Positions 12,361 through 24,079 of a stretch of 64,000 nucleotides of DNA are shown one piece after another. Source of the stretch: Pseudoscleropodium purum. Its lineage: Eukaryota; Streptophyta; Bryopsida; Hypnales; Brachytheciaceae. The position numbers and the translations under genes are program-made. The stretch spans positions 9,788,173-9,852,172 of the forward strand of contig OZ017798.1 of assembly GCA_963969395.1 (NCBI GenBank). The letters are read 5' to 3'. Positions within the stretch are counted from its first letter, which is position 1. Each line of letters starts with the position of its first letter. The notes beneath the pieces are model-generated. The model was not told the DNA's origin and made no database searches. It saw only the letters and a list, made by a program, of their open reading frames with translations.

Positions 12361-14491
12361 TTAAGATTCCACATGTTGCGTGGGTGGTGGAGTCAACGTG
12401 GTTGGTGGAGTAGGTTCACTGCGGTTTATCTTCTCTACGTCCATTTCAAGGTGGGGTTGTATTTGAGAAGCTGGTACAGGGTTTAATAAAACATCCGGTG
12501 CGGGTGTTTTAACTCCGTACCCAGGTGATTGGGGCCTTGCTTGCTCCTTGTGATAGAACTTGTCGTCTATCACATGGAATGCCTCTGCAGTGCGAACTTC
12601 CTGGCATAAAGAGCACAAGCTACAGAAAAACCACTGCGTACAATCAGTCATATTTGGCTGCCCGCAGCACCATGTACTGGCAGGTAGGTGAAACCTCTTT
12701 CGCATCCGGATCCTCCAGTATCCTCCATACAGCAATCCAAAGACACAGAGTATGATGCCTGCTCCTCCCAGGCTCTGTCGAATAATACTGCCATCACACA
12801 AAAATAAAGTTAATATGATGAACCCGCATATGGAAACTGCAGATAATGGATTCTTATAAAAATATTCTTGAATATTGGCCGGGCAATCCATATAATATGA
12901 ATAGCAGGATTTACGCTACACTAAAGCCTGTAATGGTAGGGCTGACTCCTATTTGCTAGCCAGAAATGAGACAACCACAACAGGAGAAGCGAAGCACCGA
13001 CTAGCATATGTGTTATTACAGGTGGAATAGCTGCCGCCGTGTAAGCCTAATAGGTGAAACAACTCATCCAAACATTTTCTCCGCAGAATAAACGTGTGAG
13101 GGTTTCATTACAGCAGTTATCAAAAGTACAAAGACAGTCACGAGAAAATTCAAATACCTGTTATCTATGTTGAGTGCTGCAATGTCGAAGACTAGGAAGG
13201 GGGCAAAGATCAGAAGAAGGAACGTGAAAATATGGACGTAACGGTTGCCGAATCCAAGCCTCTCTAGATTGTATCCCAATACGCAGGCAAAGCAAGTGGT
13301 GGTAACGGCGGTGATCTTGGGAGTTTCGCAACAACTACAAAGACCCCCTTGCCATTGAGGATCTACAGCGAGCTTGCCCTCCCTGGAAGCAAACGTCATT
13401 CTTCTCTCAAGGAGTCGATACTTTCTAGGTAAATGAAACAGCGTAGGTGGTCCTTTCAATTCTCCCTGCTCAGCCCTGTTGCTGGCCTCTTCAGCAATTT
13501 CATCTTCATCACTTTCAGGGACAAAATCTTTCCCAAGAGGACTAAGACTGTTGTAAATCCCTGCAGCACATGCCGCACCTAAGGCAACTATTAAGCAAAT
13601 TGCGACAGCATAAAACGGACGATCCGCTCTTCTGTATCCCCAATTAAGTCCAGCGAGTGCATACGTACCAATACAGTTCAGGTGCAGGAGAAGTATAACA
13701 ACAAGCATGTGCGACCATTCATTCGGCTTTCGCAAGCCTTTCTTACAATAAACGGCCCGAAGCTTCAGGATATCCTCCGGAGTCCAACGTATCAACCACA
13801 CCAGATGCAGGATTCGAGTAGGATGGACATAAAGCACCATAAGGACGAAAAGAGCATTGATGACTTGGTTCGAAACTTCAAACCACACATCTCGGTCAGC
13901 CTTTTTGGGGAGAACTGCGTTAAGCATTCCCACCATAACCATAAAGAGAATCGCTCCAGATATAACGACTGCTACCATCCATAAAAGAAAAGCAATGTTC
14001 TTAGGGTTACGCAGCCATTCCTTAGCCCAGCCTGTGAGAGTTCCCATCGTCACTTCTCCTATGTATGGTAAGGTAATACTCCTGCTGCGCAAGTGATGTT
14101 CTTTAGGTGTAGGAGTCATCGCTGATAACTCCTCTCTCTCCTCTTGAATTCTAGTAAAGGTTTTTGATGGAGATAAAGCTGCGCTCATTGGTTTCACAAG
14201 TCTCGGCGGTATTGCCAATCCTCCAGGTGGGACGTTTCCAATTCCGACATTGATTCCCGCCGGTAAAGTTGTATCTCTCGAAGAATGATCTCTGGAAGAA
14301 TGATCTCCCGAACCGTTCTCCGCAATTAATTCTCCATTCCGACGAAATTGATTAGAAGTGCCAATAGGGCTGCCAGCCGCCTCTGAAACAGAATGTTGCG
14401 GGGAGCCTACAACATTTTCATTGCTATTGACCGGAACGGATCTAACCTCGTCGTTACCATTTGCATCCTGGTCTGTCCCGGCGCCAGCCAT
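12361..14491 (-). CDS. PLAC8/DUF2985 family membrane protein, two exons
   Basis: Plant PLAC8-type membrane protein. Exon 1 is 13158-14491 and exon 2 is 12361-12787; joined they make 587 codons, with the junction (AAC AG / T ATT) in phase and matching the family (FDIAALNID then GGAGIILCVFGLLYGG). Residues 1-160 are Ser/Gly/Asn-rich and probably disordered. Several hydrophobic segments follow (about 162-186, 205-225, 265-285, 300-320), with the DUF2985-like stretch DVWFEVSNQVINALFVL. The C-terminal half has the Cys-rich PLAC8 signatures GLCSCCETPK and DCTQWFFCSLCSLCQEVRTA, then a Pro/Thr-rich tail. PLAC8 relatives act in organ-size control or metal/calcium transport, but this subgroup's role is not known to me. 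The first in-frame ATG is at 14491. The reading frame stays open upstream to about 14620 without an ATG, so an upstream exon is possible. Confidence 0.88.
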
Positions 14492-14975
14492 TGCTAAATT
14501 ACTGATAAGAATCTTGCTGACTTCAACACTATCAAGAACTACAGATGACGCGAAGTTTGTGCTCCCGAAAGGATTGCTATTGTACAACGAATGCCTGAAA
14601 CCCTTCCGACTGAAAAGAGGACCTCTGAAAATAATAGGCCCTCATCTTGACTCCAAAACACTGGAATTGCAGCAGCTTCCTCGCCAGCTGCATCCTGGAG
14701 CATATTCAAATAAGTCTGTAAGCTCTAGAATCTCCGATCTTGAAACTCCACGAATGAAACACTCTCATTCACAGTCGCTGTGGACAAAGATCTAAGTATC
14801 CACGCTTACATGCACCATATATAGCTGTTGCAAGTTGAAGTGTTCGAAATCGATCCACCGCTATCAGCTACTCAAACCTCGGACACAGTGCAACTTCAAT
14901 GGTAACAACGAGGATACCGTCTCCAGCAAACATTGATTGGTCATTCTCAATCAGCTCAGCAACTGTTAATAATCC

Positions 14976-15359
14976 ATGGCACCTGTCTCGCCAATGGCCC
15001 CCCACTCACCCGTCTCCTCCTCTAATACGACCTCAGATACTCGCAAGAAGCTAAGCTCCCTCTCACGTGCTACTCTCTCCCATGTAAAGCTCAATGAAAC
15101 CTCGACAACGCCAGAGCAAGAAACGAAGGAGCAAACACCTTCGACGAACACACAACCAAACTCAATCGAAAATCTCCGAACGACAAACCCTCCGCAACGT
15201 GAGCCACGACATGTAGCACCTCGTCAACAGCTGGAGCCAACGAGCAGAAACCGGCCGAGCGTTTCGAGCGCCACAAGTTGCCCGAGGCCGGGCAGTGACA
15301 CTACGAACGACTCTGGCTCACTCAGCGGATTTGAAGGCTACAGAAGCCGCGGTGACTGA
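14976..15359 (+). CDS. Uncertain Ser/Thr/Pro-rich ORF upstream of the PLAC8 gene
   Basis: Open frame of 127 codons from an ATG, rich in Ser, Thr, Pro and Arg, with no domain I recognise. It lies on the opposite strand just upstream of the PLAC8 gene, where a promoter or 5' untranslated exon of that gene would be expected. It could be a short divergent gene or a chance open frame in a C-rich leader. The antisense strand is also open for 61 codons, which argues for composition rather than coding selection. Confidence 0.2.
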   Translation: MAPVSPMAPHSPVSSSNTTSDTRKKLSSLSRATLSHVKLNETSTTPEQETKEQTPSTNTQPNSIENLRTTNPPQREPRHVAPRQQLEPTSRNRPSVSSATSCPRPGSDTTNDSGSLSGFEGYRSRGD

Positions 15360-16424
15360 ATCATTCCGTTAATAAAAATCTAATACGAAAACGAAGGCCT
15401 GCATTTTGACCACATCAGACAAAAATGCCACATTCCTCTCTCCTCTGTTATTAATTACCATGTCCACTTCTCGAACTGTGAGTGTCGTACTGGACCATAA
15501 CAAGTTAACAAATCATAGAGTCTTAAGTTCTAAGTCTTAAACAAAAGCTTAAACAAGATTGCTCACCGATTACTTCCAATGTACCGGTAAACGCGCAACC
15601 GACACACTTGAAAATCGAGTCTCCAACGACGAGCCAGACGAGCTTTGGCTTTACCTGTTTGAAATCGTCAAGGCAACGAAGCTATCTCAGAGTGAAAAAA
15701 GCTCCGTCAGTTCTGGTAGCAATTGAAAATTACTATTCCTAGAGCAGCGGGGAGGCAACAGAAGCAGGGATGGCCAACATGTGGAATGTGCGTGCCACCT
15801 GTGGGATCCAGCGATGTCGGCAAAGCAGATGGTGGAGCCCGGGTAGGCTTGATAGATCGTAATGCTCCGTAACTGGTACAGTACAGTACTGTAAAAGCTT
15901 GCATTTCAACAGGTGTTCATGGCCCGCCATAGCCACAACCAAGCATGACTCTTCGCAATGAAAATTGCGTGGTTCATTCTATTCCAATCAAAAAAAGGAA
16001 AGGAAAAAACAGTTCAAAACAATTTAAAACGGATGGACTTTGTGCAAATTGTGAAGCGGAGACTAAGGTCGGCTTAGCTTGCTCTTGGTGATGGCAATGA
16101 CAGTGAGGACGACGGACGCTCTCCCCGGAGTGCCGTGGTCCCCTCCTCTCACTTCGAATTCTTCACTTTCATGGTCTTAGGAGGGGACACTTCACGGTCT
16201 CAGGCTCTCGTCCGTGATCTCAGGATGATTTCACGGTCGTAGGCACTCTTTTGTGGTTTCAGGGTCACTTTTTATGGTTGTAGGCTCTCTTTTCAGGAGC
16301 GTGTGGGAAATGCGTTCAGCATGTAATAATCACTCCAACCATTATTGGTTCAGTTGAAGAGTGTGTTCATCTTGTATCCCACGTCAAATTTTGAAGATTT
16401 GTTATAAGTGACTTCAAGACTACA
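15360..16424. other. Gene-free stretch between the gene island and the repeat region
   Basis: No supported gene. Near 16140-16290 there are short C/T-rich phrases repeated imperfectly (variants of ttcacggtc and ctctcgtc). Base composition shifts to AT-rich from about 16300. Confidence 0.5.
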
Positions 16425-16973
16425 TAAGGTAAACCTGCCTATGACAGGCAGAAAGGCTGATCTGTCCTATTGCCATTGACAAAAAAAATCTGATTTCTTT
16501 TTGTACAAAGACAAATGTGAGAAATGAAGGAAGCAACTAGAATTTTATTTTTTCGACAAAATATGAATTTTTTGTGAATTTTCGAAGTTTGCTGTCCAGT
16601 TTGCCCAAAAAAGTCTGTAGACTACCCCAAATCAGCAGAAAAGAGTTTCCATGATGGTCATCTTACCACCCAAAGCAGTCATAACATTCTTTAACATGGT
16701 TACAAGATTTCCTAACATGGATATGACATAAAGAAATTAAAAAATAACTTTTTACTAATAGTTTACGCTAGAAAGGTGTCAATGTTCTATCACAGTTATT
16801 AATAACTCCATAACTATATTCCAAGGCTTTGATGACAACTAAAAATCAACCTAATGCAGTCTTAATTCTATTTTTAAGAAAAAGTTTCTCATGGGTTGAT
16901 GGAAGACTGTAATGGGGGAGTTCCCTAGGTACCTGTCATAGGTGATTTGTCTGTCATAGGCAGGTTTACCTTA
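16425..16973. mobile_element. Non-autonomous DNA element with TA-flanked terminal inverted repeats (copy 1)
   Basis: The left end reads taaggtaaacctgcctatga and the right end is its reverse complement (cataggcaggtttacctta), giving about 21 bp of nearly perfect inverted repeat. A TA dinucleotide at both outer edges resembles the TA target duplication of Tc1/mariner-type (Stowaway-like) MITEs. There is no transposase ORF. The interior around 16545-16700 is recognisably similar to the interior of the element at 33022-33724 (shared phrases such as gtctgtagactac and aatatgaattttt), so the two are one family. Confidence 0.7.
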
Positions 16974-19900
16974 TCTTTGTGTGTTATCATAAGTATACAA
17001 ATGGTGTCAGTGAGGGAATGAAGCTTCTAATTTAACCCTGTAACGTTACCACGGACACTAAGTGCCAATGAATGACAAAGAATCTTTGCATGTAGGACAA
17101 AAGTGCCATTGTTCATCCTTGGAATTTCGTGCAAAAAGGGGAGACCTTCTACAATAGCTTGTCCTTGAATGAGCGCTTTTGGTTTTCTTAAAGTAAATGA
17201 TGCACACAGTGTCAGAAAGGATGATTTCTATGGAGACCAGCTTGTCTTTGTGGAATTTATGTTTGATAGTTGAATGTAACTTTTAACTAAGGTAATGTAG
17301 ACCCTATAGTTGACACTAATTGCAATTGAGCATAGTTACTAATATCAAACATAAATTCACTTTCATTGGATCTTATTGGCAACTAAAAGACAATTTCAAT
17401 GCATTTTAGCATGGATTATTAGGACATTGTATGAATAAGCTATAAATTTTCAAAATAAAATCTCTATGTATATCAAAAACCAATAATCAAATCTCATAGA
17501 CTTTCATGTTTTAATTGTATACATCTCATGTAAATGCAAAACAATGCTAATTTTAGTCAACTCTTAACTACTATTCATTCCTTTTTCATCAAAAATATTA
17601 GTTTTTTAACTTGGGGGACAAGCAAAAATTTATTATTTTATAGTTCAATTGAGGAGAAACTCATAAATTGTTATTTATCGTGAGATGATCAAATTTGAGA
17701 ATTTTAATTCATATTTGGGATCATGGATAAAAAGGAAGAAGTAGACTCCACAAAATACTAAATAAAGTCACTCTATAATATTTAGATTTATCCTCCATGA
17801 GAAAAAAATTGGAATTTTTGCTTAAGAGAATTTAGAGTTAGTATGATCAATACATAGAAGCCATAGCAACTTGTTATCACATGAGCACATTTAAGCATAG
17901 ACATTTTGAATTTCTTCATAGTTTTTAATTTTAAATGCTATTATATTTAAATAAGAAAATTATTTATAATCATGTACTTTTTATTTCATTTGAATTTTTT
18001 TTAAATTATAATGTTTGTAACATTTTGAAGATCATAGCATCTTGATAGCTTAAAATACACCACTTTTGAACTTATTCTATTGAATTTTTCTTAATGTGAG
18101 CTCAAAAAGTACAATTAATTATATCATGTTGTTTGTCACCATTATTTTTATTTAAAGAATTTCATACTGTTTTAAGCATTTTTGTAATTACTATGATTTT
18201 TGCAAATAAATTTCTTTAAAAAATCACATAATCCAATTTGATATTTTTTATTATGAAAAAATGAGATTAAATTTAAGATATATGTTACCACATGTTAAAA
18301 ACATCAAATTGTGAAATGAGTATTCCAATGTAGAAATGTAATAAAGTTTGACCAAGCCCAAACATAAAATGTTCTTTAAAGGTTAAGGCATGCAAATTTT
18401 GAATTTTGAAGTTACAATATTCAAATTTTAAAACACTAAATTATCTTGCCAAATAAACATTATTAAAAAGAAATTGGTCAACAATAGATACATTGATTTG
18501 TCCTATTCATGAAGCAAAAAATTAGCATCACCTAGAAAATCAGTATTACTACAAAATTATACTATGGAATATATTTTAAAAATTGGTACAATGAAATAAT
18601 ATATTACAATTTGCACTAATTCAAAAGAATAAGTTTTTAATAAATTAGTCGTATGTTTGTTATTAGAAAATATTAGTAGAATGTATTACAAACAATATCA
18701 ATATTATTTTTGTCCTACAAAAAAAATTATAAATAATTTGACCTTGATAAATGTCATGCTCACTATTAGAATTTATCAATGTTGTAGGCCTTTGTACATT
18801 CATTTGATTGTACTATTGTACAAACACTCATTCATGTAGAATATCATCAAGGGCTTTTTGAAGAGCCTAATGTTAATTTTGTTAATATGACAAAATTATA
18901 CGTCTTTGATCTTTTTGGCATCTAATCTAAAACTTAAATCTACATTGACCTAGGGCTATAATAGTATATATATAATTATTTCTAATTTCTTACTTTTGGT
19001 CTCAACATTAGTCATAAAAAATGATCCTCTTAGAATGTGAGCTCAACTAATAAAATGAAGCTTATCAAAGTTAGTTCTCTACCAAATTCAAAAAATTTAA
19101 AGGATTCCCAAAATCCAATTATTATTATTTTTTAATTTCAATAAATTTTTTGTATTAGATGTAATAGAAAAAATATGAACTTGGAAGAAAGAGTTTAGAA
19201 GAATTTAAAATAGAAAATTAGATTGATATAAAATTGGGATTTTGCAAGTTTATTGACAACACTAATTGTTAAACATTAGGGAAGACCATACATATCTTCA
19301 TTCTCTAAGAGGGAAGAAGGAAGAAGTTAAAGCATTAACTCTTCCTAAGGTATTTTCACCAAAGGGGAGTATCAAAATCCCTAAATGCCCAATCAACCCT
19401 CTTTAAATTGTCTAACTTTAGGCAACATTTTTATAAAGAAAAAATTATATGATTTATGCATCCAAGAGTGAATTGTCTTTCTATTTTTATATTCAAAACT
19501 AAAACATTGCAATTTATATAAGAACCCATTTGAGATAGCCCTATGTTGGATGGTTTATACTTTTCTAGCTAGTTTCCAAATTTTTACTTATATCCCCCAA
19601 AGCACATACATAGTAGCCCTCCCCACAAACTACCATGGGGAGCAAGCACCTAAAATATATATACAGTATCCTACAAGTTTAATAAAAAATAATATTTTTT
19701 TAAAATGTTGGAGTTTCAGTATTTTTTTTCAATTCACTTTTCTATGGAAAAAAAATATTCTTACTTGTGGCATTTATCATATTTGATTTTCCAACTTTAA
19801 TTCAATATTTAATATGAAATGAAAATCCTAATAACAATAGATATGGTATGTTCATAAGCCCGTACATATACTTCCCTTCGTAGCAAGCATTGAGTTGCAC

Positions 19901-20374
19901 ATTTATTAATGACATAAGCATACATTACCAACAAAATTCAAGTGTAATTGCCTATAAGGTAAACATTTTTACTCTTGAGGTACCAAATGCAAAGAAATAG
20001 TACCAAGTACCAAAGTATGTTTATTTTACCAAGGTAACATTATATTACAATACATCACCCTAGGATTTATCCTTTGGAACATTGTGGATAATTTAGGTCA
20101 AGTGGATGATTTCTAGAGGGGTTGTAGGATGGTAAAAAACAATTTTTCTTTCAAATAAATTTTGGGGAAGTTGATTGAATGAATTTTTAATTGAATAGTA
20201 TTGAATACTCTCTCATTATTTTATTATTAATTTTTCAAAAGAAGAAGTTGCTTAAACCATGAGTGACCCTTGTCAGTAGTGTATTTTGGCTACTCCTTGC
20301 TCTATACTCTTTATGTCAAATCTAGCTATTAAATGATTTCTTAAATTTGTATCCACCTATTGAAATGATGTTTA
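16974..20374. other. AT-rich, gene-free stretch
   Basis: Very AT-rich DNA with no convincing coding frame; the few 60-80 codon open frames are Tyr/Ile/Phe-rich, as expected by chance in such composition. One segment (17030-17290) is shared with other parts of the window and is listed separately. No other structure was recognised. Confidence 0.6.
17030..17290 (+). repeat. Dispersed repeat shared with 40640-40900 and 41510-41885
   Basis: The same order of short phrases is found in all copies, for example acactaagtg, aaaagtgc followed by ttcatcc, and cttctacaatag. It reads in the plus orientation here and at 40640, and inverted near 41740-41880. No ends could be defined, so this is a diverged copy of an unidentified element. 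Confidence 0.5.
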
Positions 20375-21306
20375 TTAACCCTTGAAGTTTTTTGACTATG
20401 TTTTTACCAAAAACGCTTCAAAACTGCCATTTTTAAGACAAGTATCAAAAAAAATTGAAAAGCATTTTTGAACACATCCAATTGTAGGATCTTTTAGTAT
20501 GATTATTTTGGAAGATGTGAAAAAAATTTCAGAAATTTCCACCGTGTAGATTGCAAGACATTAGCATTTGAATTGACAAAAAGCCTTTATTTGTCCTTGT
20601 AAAAAATTGGGCAACTGCACTTTACAAGGTCACATTTGTATGAAAAAATGTCCAAAATGGTTGCAACTTTGTGGACTCATTCTTCAAGGCAAGTTGGCTA
20701 CATGCATGAAAATTTTTAAATAATTTGGAATTGTACAACATATAGGAAAAAAATAGTAAGCTGAAAGAAGTAGAGAATGAATAAAAATACTAAATTGTTA
20801 ATAATTTAGTTATGAAATTGAAAAATGCCAATCCCAATGGTTGTAATGTTGTAATAAACAATCTTCACCTTATGTTTTTATTTTTTTTTCAAAAACATTC
20901 AAAATTGAGTTCAATAAAGAACTTTAAAGTTTATTTTGGAGTAGAAAATCTAAGATCGCCTACAAACTTAAACACCTCATAACTTTTGATTCATTGATCA
21001 AAATGGAATGATTTAAAGCTTTCTATGAATATATAAATCTAGAAAACTCATTTCAAATTTTTGTTTTTGAAAAAAATGATTTTTTCAAATCTAGCTTAAC
21101 TACCAAAGTTGAGAAATAAACTGCATATTAGGCCATAAATTTTGACTCATATTTGCAAATGTCCTGAAATTTAGTGTTCATGAAAGATATTCCTCGTCCA
21201 CACCTTCAATTAAAATTTGGGCCAAAAATATGGAAATCTTTGCTCACATGCACCTACCCAAAAAAGTCATGTTGCCAAAAAATGCACCTTGATCCTTAGG
21301 GGTTAA
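20375..21306 (+). mobile_element. TTAA-bounded 0.9-kb element, copy A
   Basis: Begins TTAACCCTTGA and ends CCTTAGGGGTTAA. The body carries the shared markers caaaactgccattttt, ggaattgtacaacatatagg, ccaatcccaatggttgtaat and gatcaaaatggaatgattta. It belongs to the subtype whose last third contains gcatattaggccataa and gactcatatttgcaaatgtc. About 932 bp, no coding capacity. Related copies lie at 50393, 54853, 59668, 61322 and (partial) 39732. Confidence 0.75.
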
Positions 21307-21331
21307 GTGCAATTTCTACTCCAATCAAAAA

Positions 21332-21360
21332 AGTCATAAAAGTCATAAAAGTCATAAAAT
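21332..21360 (+). repeat. Short tandem repeat, 10-bp unit x3
   Basis: Three consecutive copies of agtcataaaa lie just outside the right end of TTAA element copy A. Function unlikely. Confidence 0.8.
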
Positions 21361-21671
21361 TCAATATTTTATTGCAATTTGAACTTTGGATTTGTAACCA
21401 TAATTTTTTGATTTTATAATGACACAATAACTTTGGTTTATACCATGATATAATACACTATAATATATATCTATGGAAAAAATTTCAGATTATTTGAGAA
21501 TATTTTGTATCAATGATCTAATTTTTCTTCACTTTTCCTGTAAAGAATTAACAATAATTTCAAATTTTCACAAAAAAAAATGAAATTTCTAAGCTTCACA
21601 GAAGACAAGCGATTTCATCTCTGAAAAACAAATAAAATAAAATTTCATTCACATATACACTTAGTTGCAAA

Positions 21672-22120
21672 ATGGCAGCAAAACAGAGTGAAGGATTGGG
21701 AGGCGTGAATCTGTGGTCATATGCCCGTCCTTTCGAGGTTTACATGTAATTCACAAGCTTGCTACTGAAAATCCCCAGGAAAGCATACAATTCACGGTGA
21801 TTGCTACCGAGATACAATGTCTCAGCAGCAGCGAATCTCAACAATCAACATGCCTGGCAATAATATTCTTGAGACTTCGACAAATGGACATAACAAAACT
21901 TGGATTTCAACAACAATGGTTCCATTGATTCATTGGAAAATGTGACAATTGCGTCTACAAGAAGCATGTCAAAGCTCTGTCACAAGACTACAATGCACCG
22001 CTCCAACACACTCAAGCTCGATCGAAGCAGAATAAACCATACATGGAAAGATAGCTAGAATGGTGACTGTCGATCAGTCACACAAAATGAAACTAAGGCA
22101 TGAATTTCTACGTACATTCA
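21672..22120 (+). other. Unresolved patch of possible coding fragments
   Basis: Less AT-rich than its surroundings. An ATG at 21672 opens a 25-codon frame (contains LWSYARPFEVYM) ending in TAA, with a possible donor after TTCGAG. Downstream, frames of 50-70 codons overlap on the same strand but cannot be joined with confidence. This may be a decayed gene or an unrecognised lineage-specific one. No family similarity was seen. Confidence 0.2.
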
Positions 22121-22132
22121 AATGAATCTTCT

Positions 22133-22441
22133 TCAACATGTTTGGTTTCGAAACGATTTTGAGACGCGGCCATATGCTAGTACTGGACCTGGATTGTGCG
22201 TGGAAGGATCTTTGTACCTCTGCATGTTGTCAAGGAACACATTGAACTGGGAGTTTTGTGTTGGCGGTTGGACTTTGGGCTTGAACACTGGATGGCATCC
22301 TGTATGGATTGGTTGGGGTCGCCGAGCTTCAACTCGGACTCTCGGCTGAGATTTGTCCCACGCTGCTACTCCAGGCTTTCTACATGCTGCTTGGTTTGGT
22401 TGAGCGTATCCCGTCCATGGTGTTAGTCGTTGCCTGTTCAT
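22133..22441 (-). CDS. Unrecognised 102-codon ORF
   Basis: ATG-to-stop frame on the minus strand, Pro/Gln/Arg-rich in the first half, then a segment with NVFLDNMQRYKDPSTHNPGP. I do not recognise a family. Its composition is more protein-like than the two overlapping plus-strand frames. No splice partner was found. It lies about 1 kb from the retrotransposon insertion. It could be a small lineage-specific gene, one exon of a larger gene, or chance. Confidence 0.25.
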   Translation of the reverse strand: MNRQRLTPWTGYAQPNQAACRKPGVAAWDKSQPRVRVEARRPQPIHTGCHPVFKPKVQPPTQNSQFNVFLDNMQRYKDPSTHNPGPVLAYGRVSKSFRNQTC

Positions 22442-22960
22442 AGTGCAAGGGATCCATTGACGTCAAGCTGCACCACCAGAGTGCCACTTCTTAGTATCAC
22501 TCTGACAAGCAAACCCTAAAGATTATGGCACTGTTTTTTCATTAAATTGGCACAAAGTTCTGTAAAATTGTGCAAAAACTACATCTGCACTTGTTCTAGT
22601 TATCCAACCGCTTGTGCATTTCGTCATAGCAATCGAAAACTGCCGATTCACTGAAAATTGTGTTGAATATGAACCATATCTGAATTTACTTTAACCAATT
22701 GTATGTATAGTCTCCTCACTTTTCACAGATCAAAAGAAAAGTCCAACTTAAAACAAACGCAATCTTTCAATAACATTCTTGAGAATTAATGCTGGGTTTG
22801 CACCCTTTCCACTCTAGCATTGATAATCGCAGGAATAGTGTCAAAATTAGGGTATCCTTGTTGACATCATTGATATTAGGGTTTTGTTCCTAACAGCGAA
22901 ATTCAACTGCTGATTTTCTCAAGCTATACGAACTTAGTGACCGAGCTCTCAGCATGCAAC

Positions 22961-23340
22961 ATGACATCAACACGTAACCCAGAGACGGAAGCCCTAATTG
23001 TGAGTCTTCGTACCTGATTGCCGGCTTCAACTGGCTGATTAATTAGGTTTTGTCATAACAGGAGACACGGCCTCCACACCGAAGAGATCGCAGACGCACT
23101 CCAAAATGGGCACCGCGTCAAGATCACAATCGTGCAAACTACGGCGACAGGAATCTCCTCAATCAGCTGAGAAATTCTAACTTTCGACATGATTTGAAGC
23201 AAGACACAAAATATAATGAAATTGGCAATTTTTCCAACTGGCAAATGAGATGCACAAGAAGTTCTTTCTTTGAAAATCAGAACAGGTCCACGGAAGATTG
23301 TAAAATTTTATTGACAGCAGCACAAACCCTTGCCATTTGA
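22961..23340 (+). CDS. Candidate two-exon small basic protein beside the retrotransposon
   Basis: Exon 1 at 22961-22999 (ATG, 13 codons) ends at a GTGAGT donor. Exon 2 at 23062-23340 follows a cataacag acceptor in the same phase and runs 92 codons to TGA. The 105-residue product starts exon 2 with a very basic patch (RPPHRRDRRRTPKW) and is Asn/Arg-rich afterwards. The match of donor, acceptor and phase supports a gene. The lack of any recognisable family and its position 105 bp from an LTR argue for caution. Confidence 0.3.
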
Positions 23341-23444
23341 AGTGCAAATTGGCAATGTAGAGGAAACCAGTCCTTTCTGCAGGGCATGATCGAAATGAAC
23401 TTGCACTTACAATGCCTGGGAAATTTGCCTACATAGTCAACGTT

Positions 23445-23859
23445 TGTTAAGACTCAGATCCAAAGCGGGCATCCTGCTAATGCTTCCTAGTGGATTTTCA
23501 ATCCGGTTTCTACTCTCTAATGCAACTATCCCAAATCCATGTCTTCCTCAACAGAATTCAATCTATGAAACAGTAGTAATATGCATACATCCAATCATGA
23601 TATGGAAAAAACACAAGAACACACATGTCAACCAAGAAGCAATTATAGAATCAATTCAAGGAGGTATTGGTATCAAGGACTTGTCGTTTGAATTAGTTCT
23701 TATATTAACATATGTCAAGTGAGGGACATTGCTCCCTCACCGAGCTTTAATTCATGCTTCGTTAACCAACTAGGAATAACTGCTTCCTCTCCCACTTGGA
23801 GTAAGTGCTCCCCGTCCATTAGGGAACCTTGTCCAACTTGGAGCGACATAGTCGTGACA
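23445..23859 (-). repeat. 3' LTR of the Ty3/gypsy element
   Basis: 415 bp, starting TG and ending CA, flanked on its inner side by the polypurine tract. By eye about three dozen differences separate it from the other LTR, nearly all transitions, so the insertion is old and was probably methylated. Confidence 0.9.
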
Positions 23860-23879
23860 TTATCCCCCCTTTCAAGGCA

Positions 23880-24079
23880 TGAAGTTCCTGCATCATTGAA
23901 TCTTTTTGTCCAGCCGCTTGTGGATGATGCCTGTGGAAGTCAACTACAACATCTGGAGCATTGTGCAAATTTCCAGCCGATTCCCATGAATTCTCCTTGG
24001 GCTCATAGAGTTTTTTTCATCGTCCTATGCATTGAGATTCCAGAATTCTGTTCATCTCCCACTGTATCGCCTTTTGGAG
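23880..24079 (-). pseudogene. Broken chromodomain at the integrase C-terminus
   Basis: After the integrase tail, reading in shifted frames, there is RILESQCIGR and then YEPKENSWESAGNLHNAPD followed by DFHRHHP, the pattern of a chromovirus chromodomain. The central strand that normally carries the Trp/Tyr-rich V-W-G-Y segment is missing and the frame shifts across that point. In active relatives this domain targets insertion to particular chromatin. Confidence 0.65.

Noticed and set aside
12946..13043. Open hydrophobic segment inside the PLAC8 intron
   Set aside because: The frame with hydrophobic residues is out of phase with the preceding exon, there is no good donor after it, and direct splicing 13158 to 12787 matches the family.
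13682..14096. Plus-strand ORFs of 79-100 codons
   Set aside because: They lie antisense to the PLAC8 coding exon, which has clear family motifs; they are shadow frames.
14358..14795. Plus-strand ORF of 145 codons
   Set aside because: Mostly antisense to the first PLAC8 exon, with no domain; judged a shadow.
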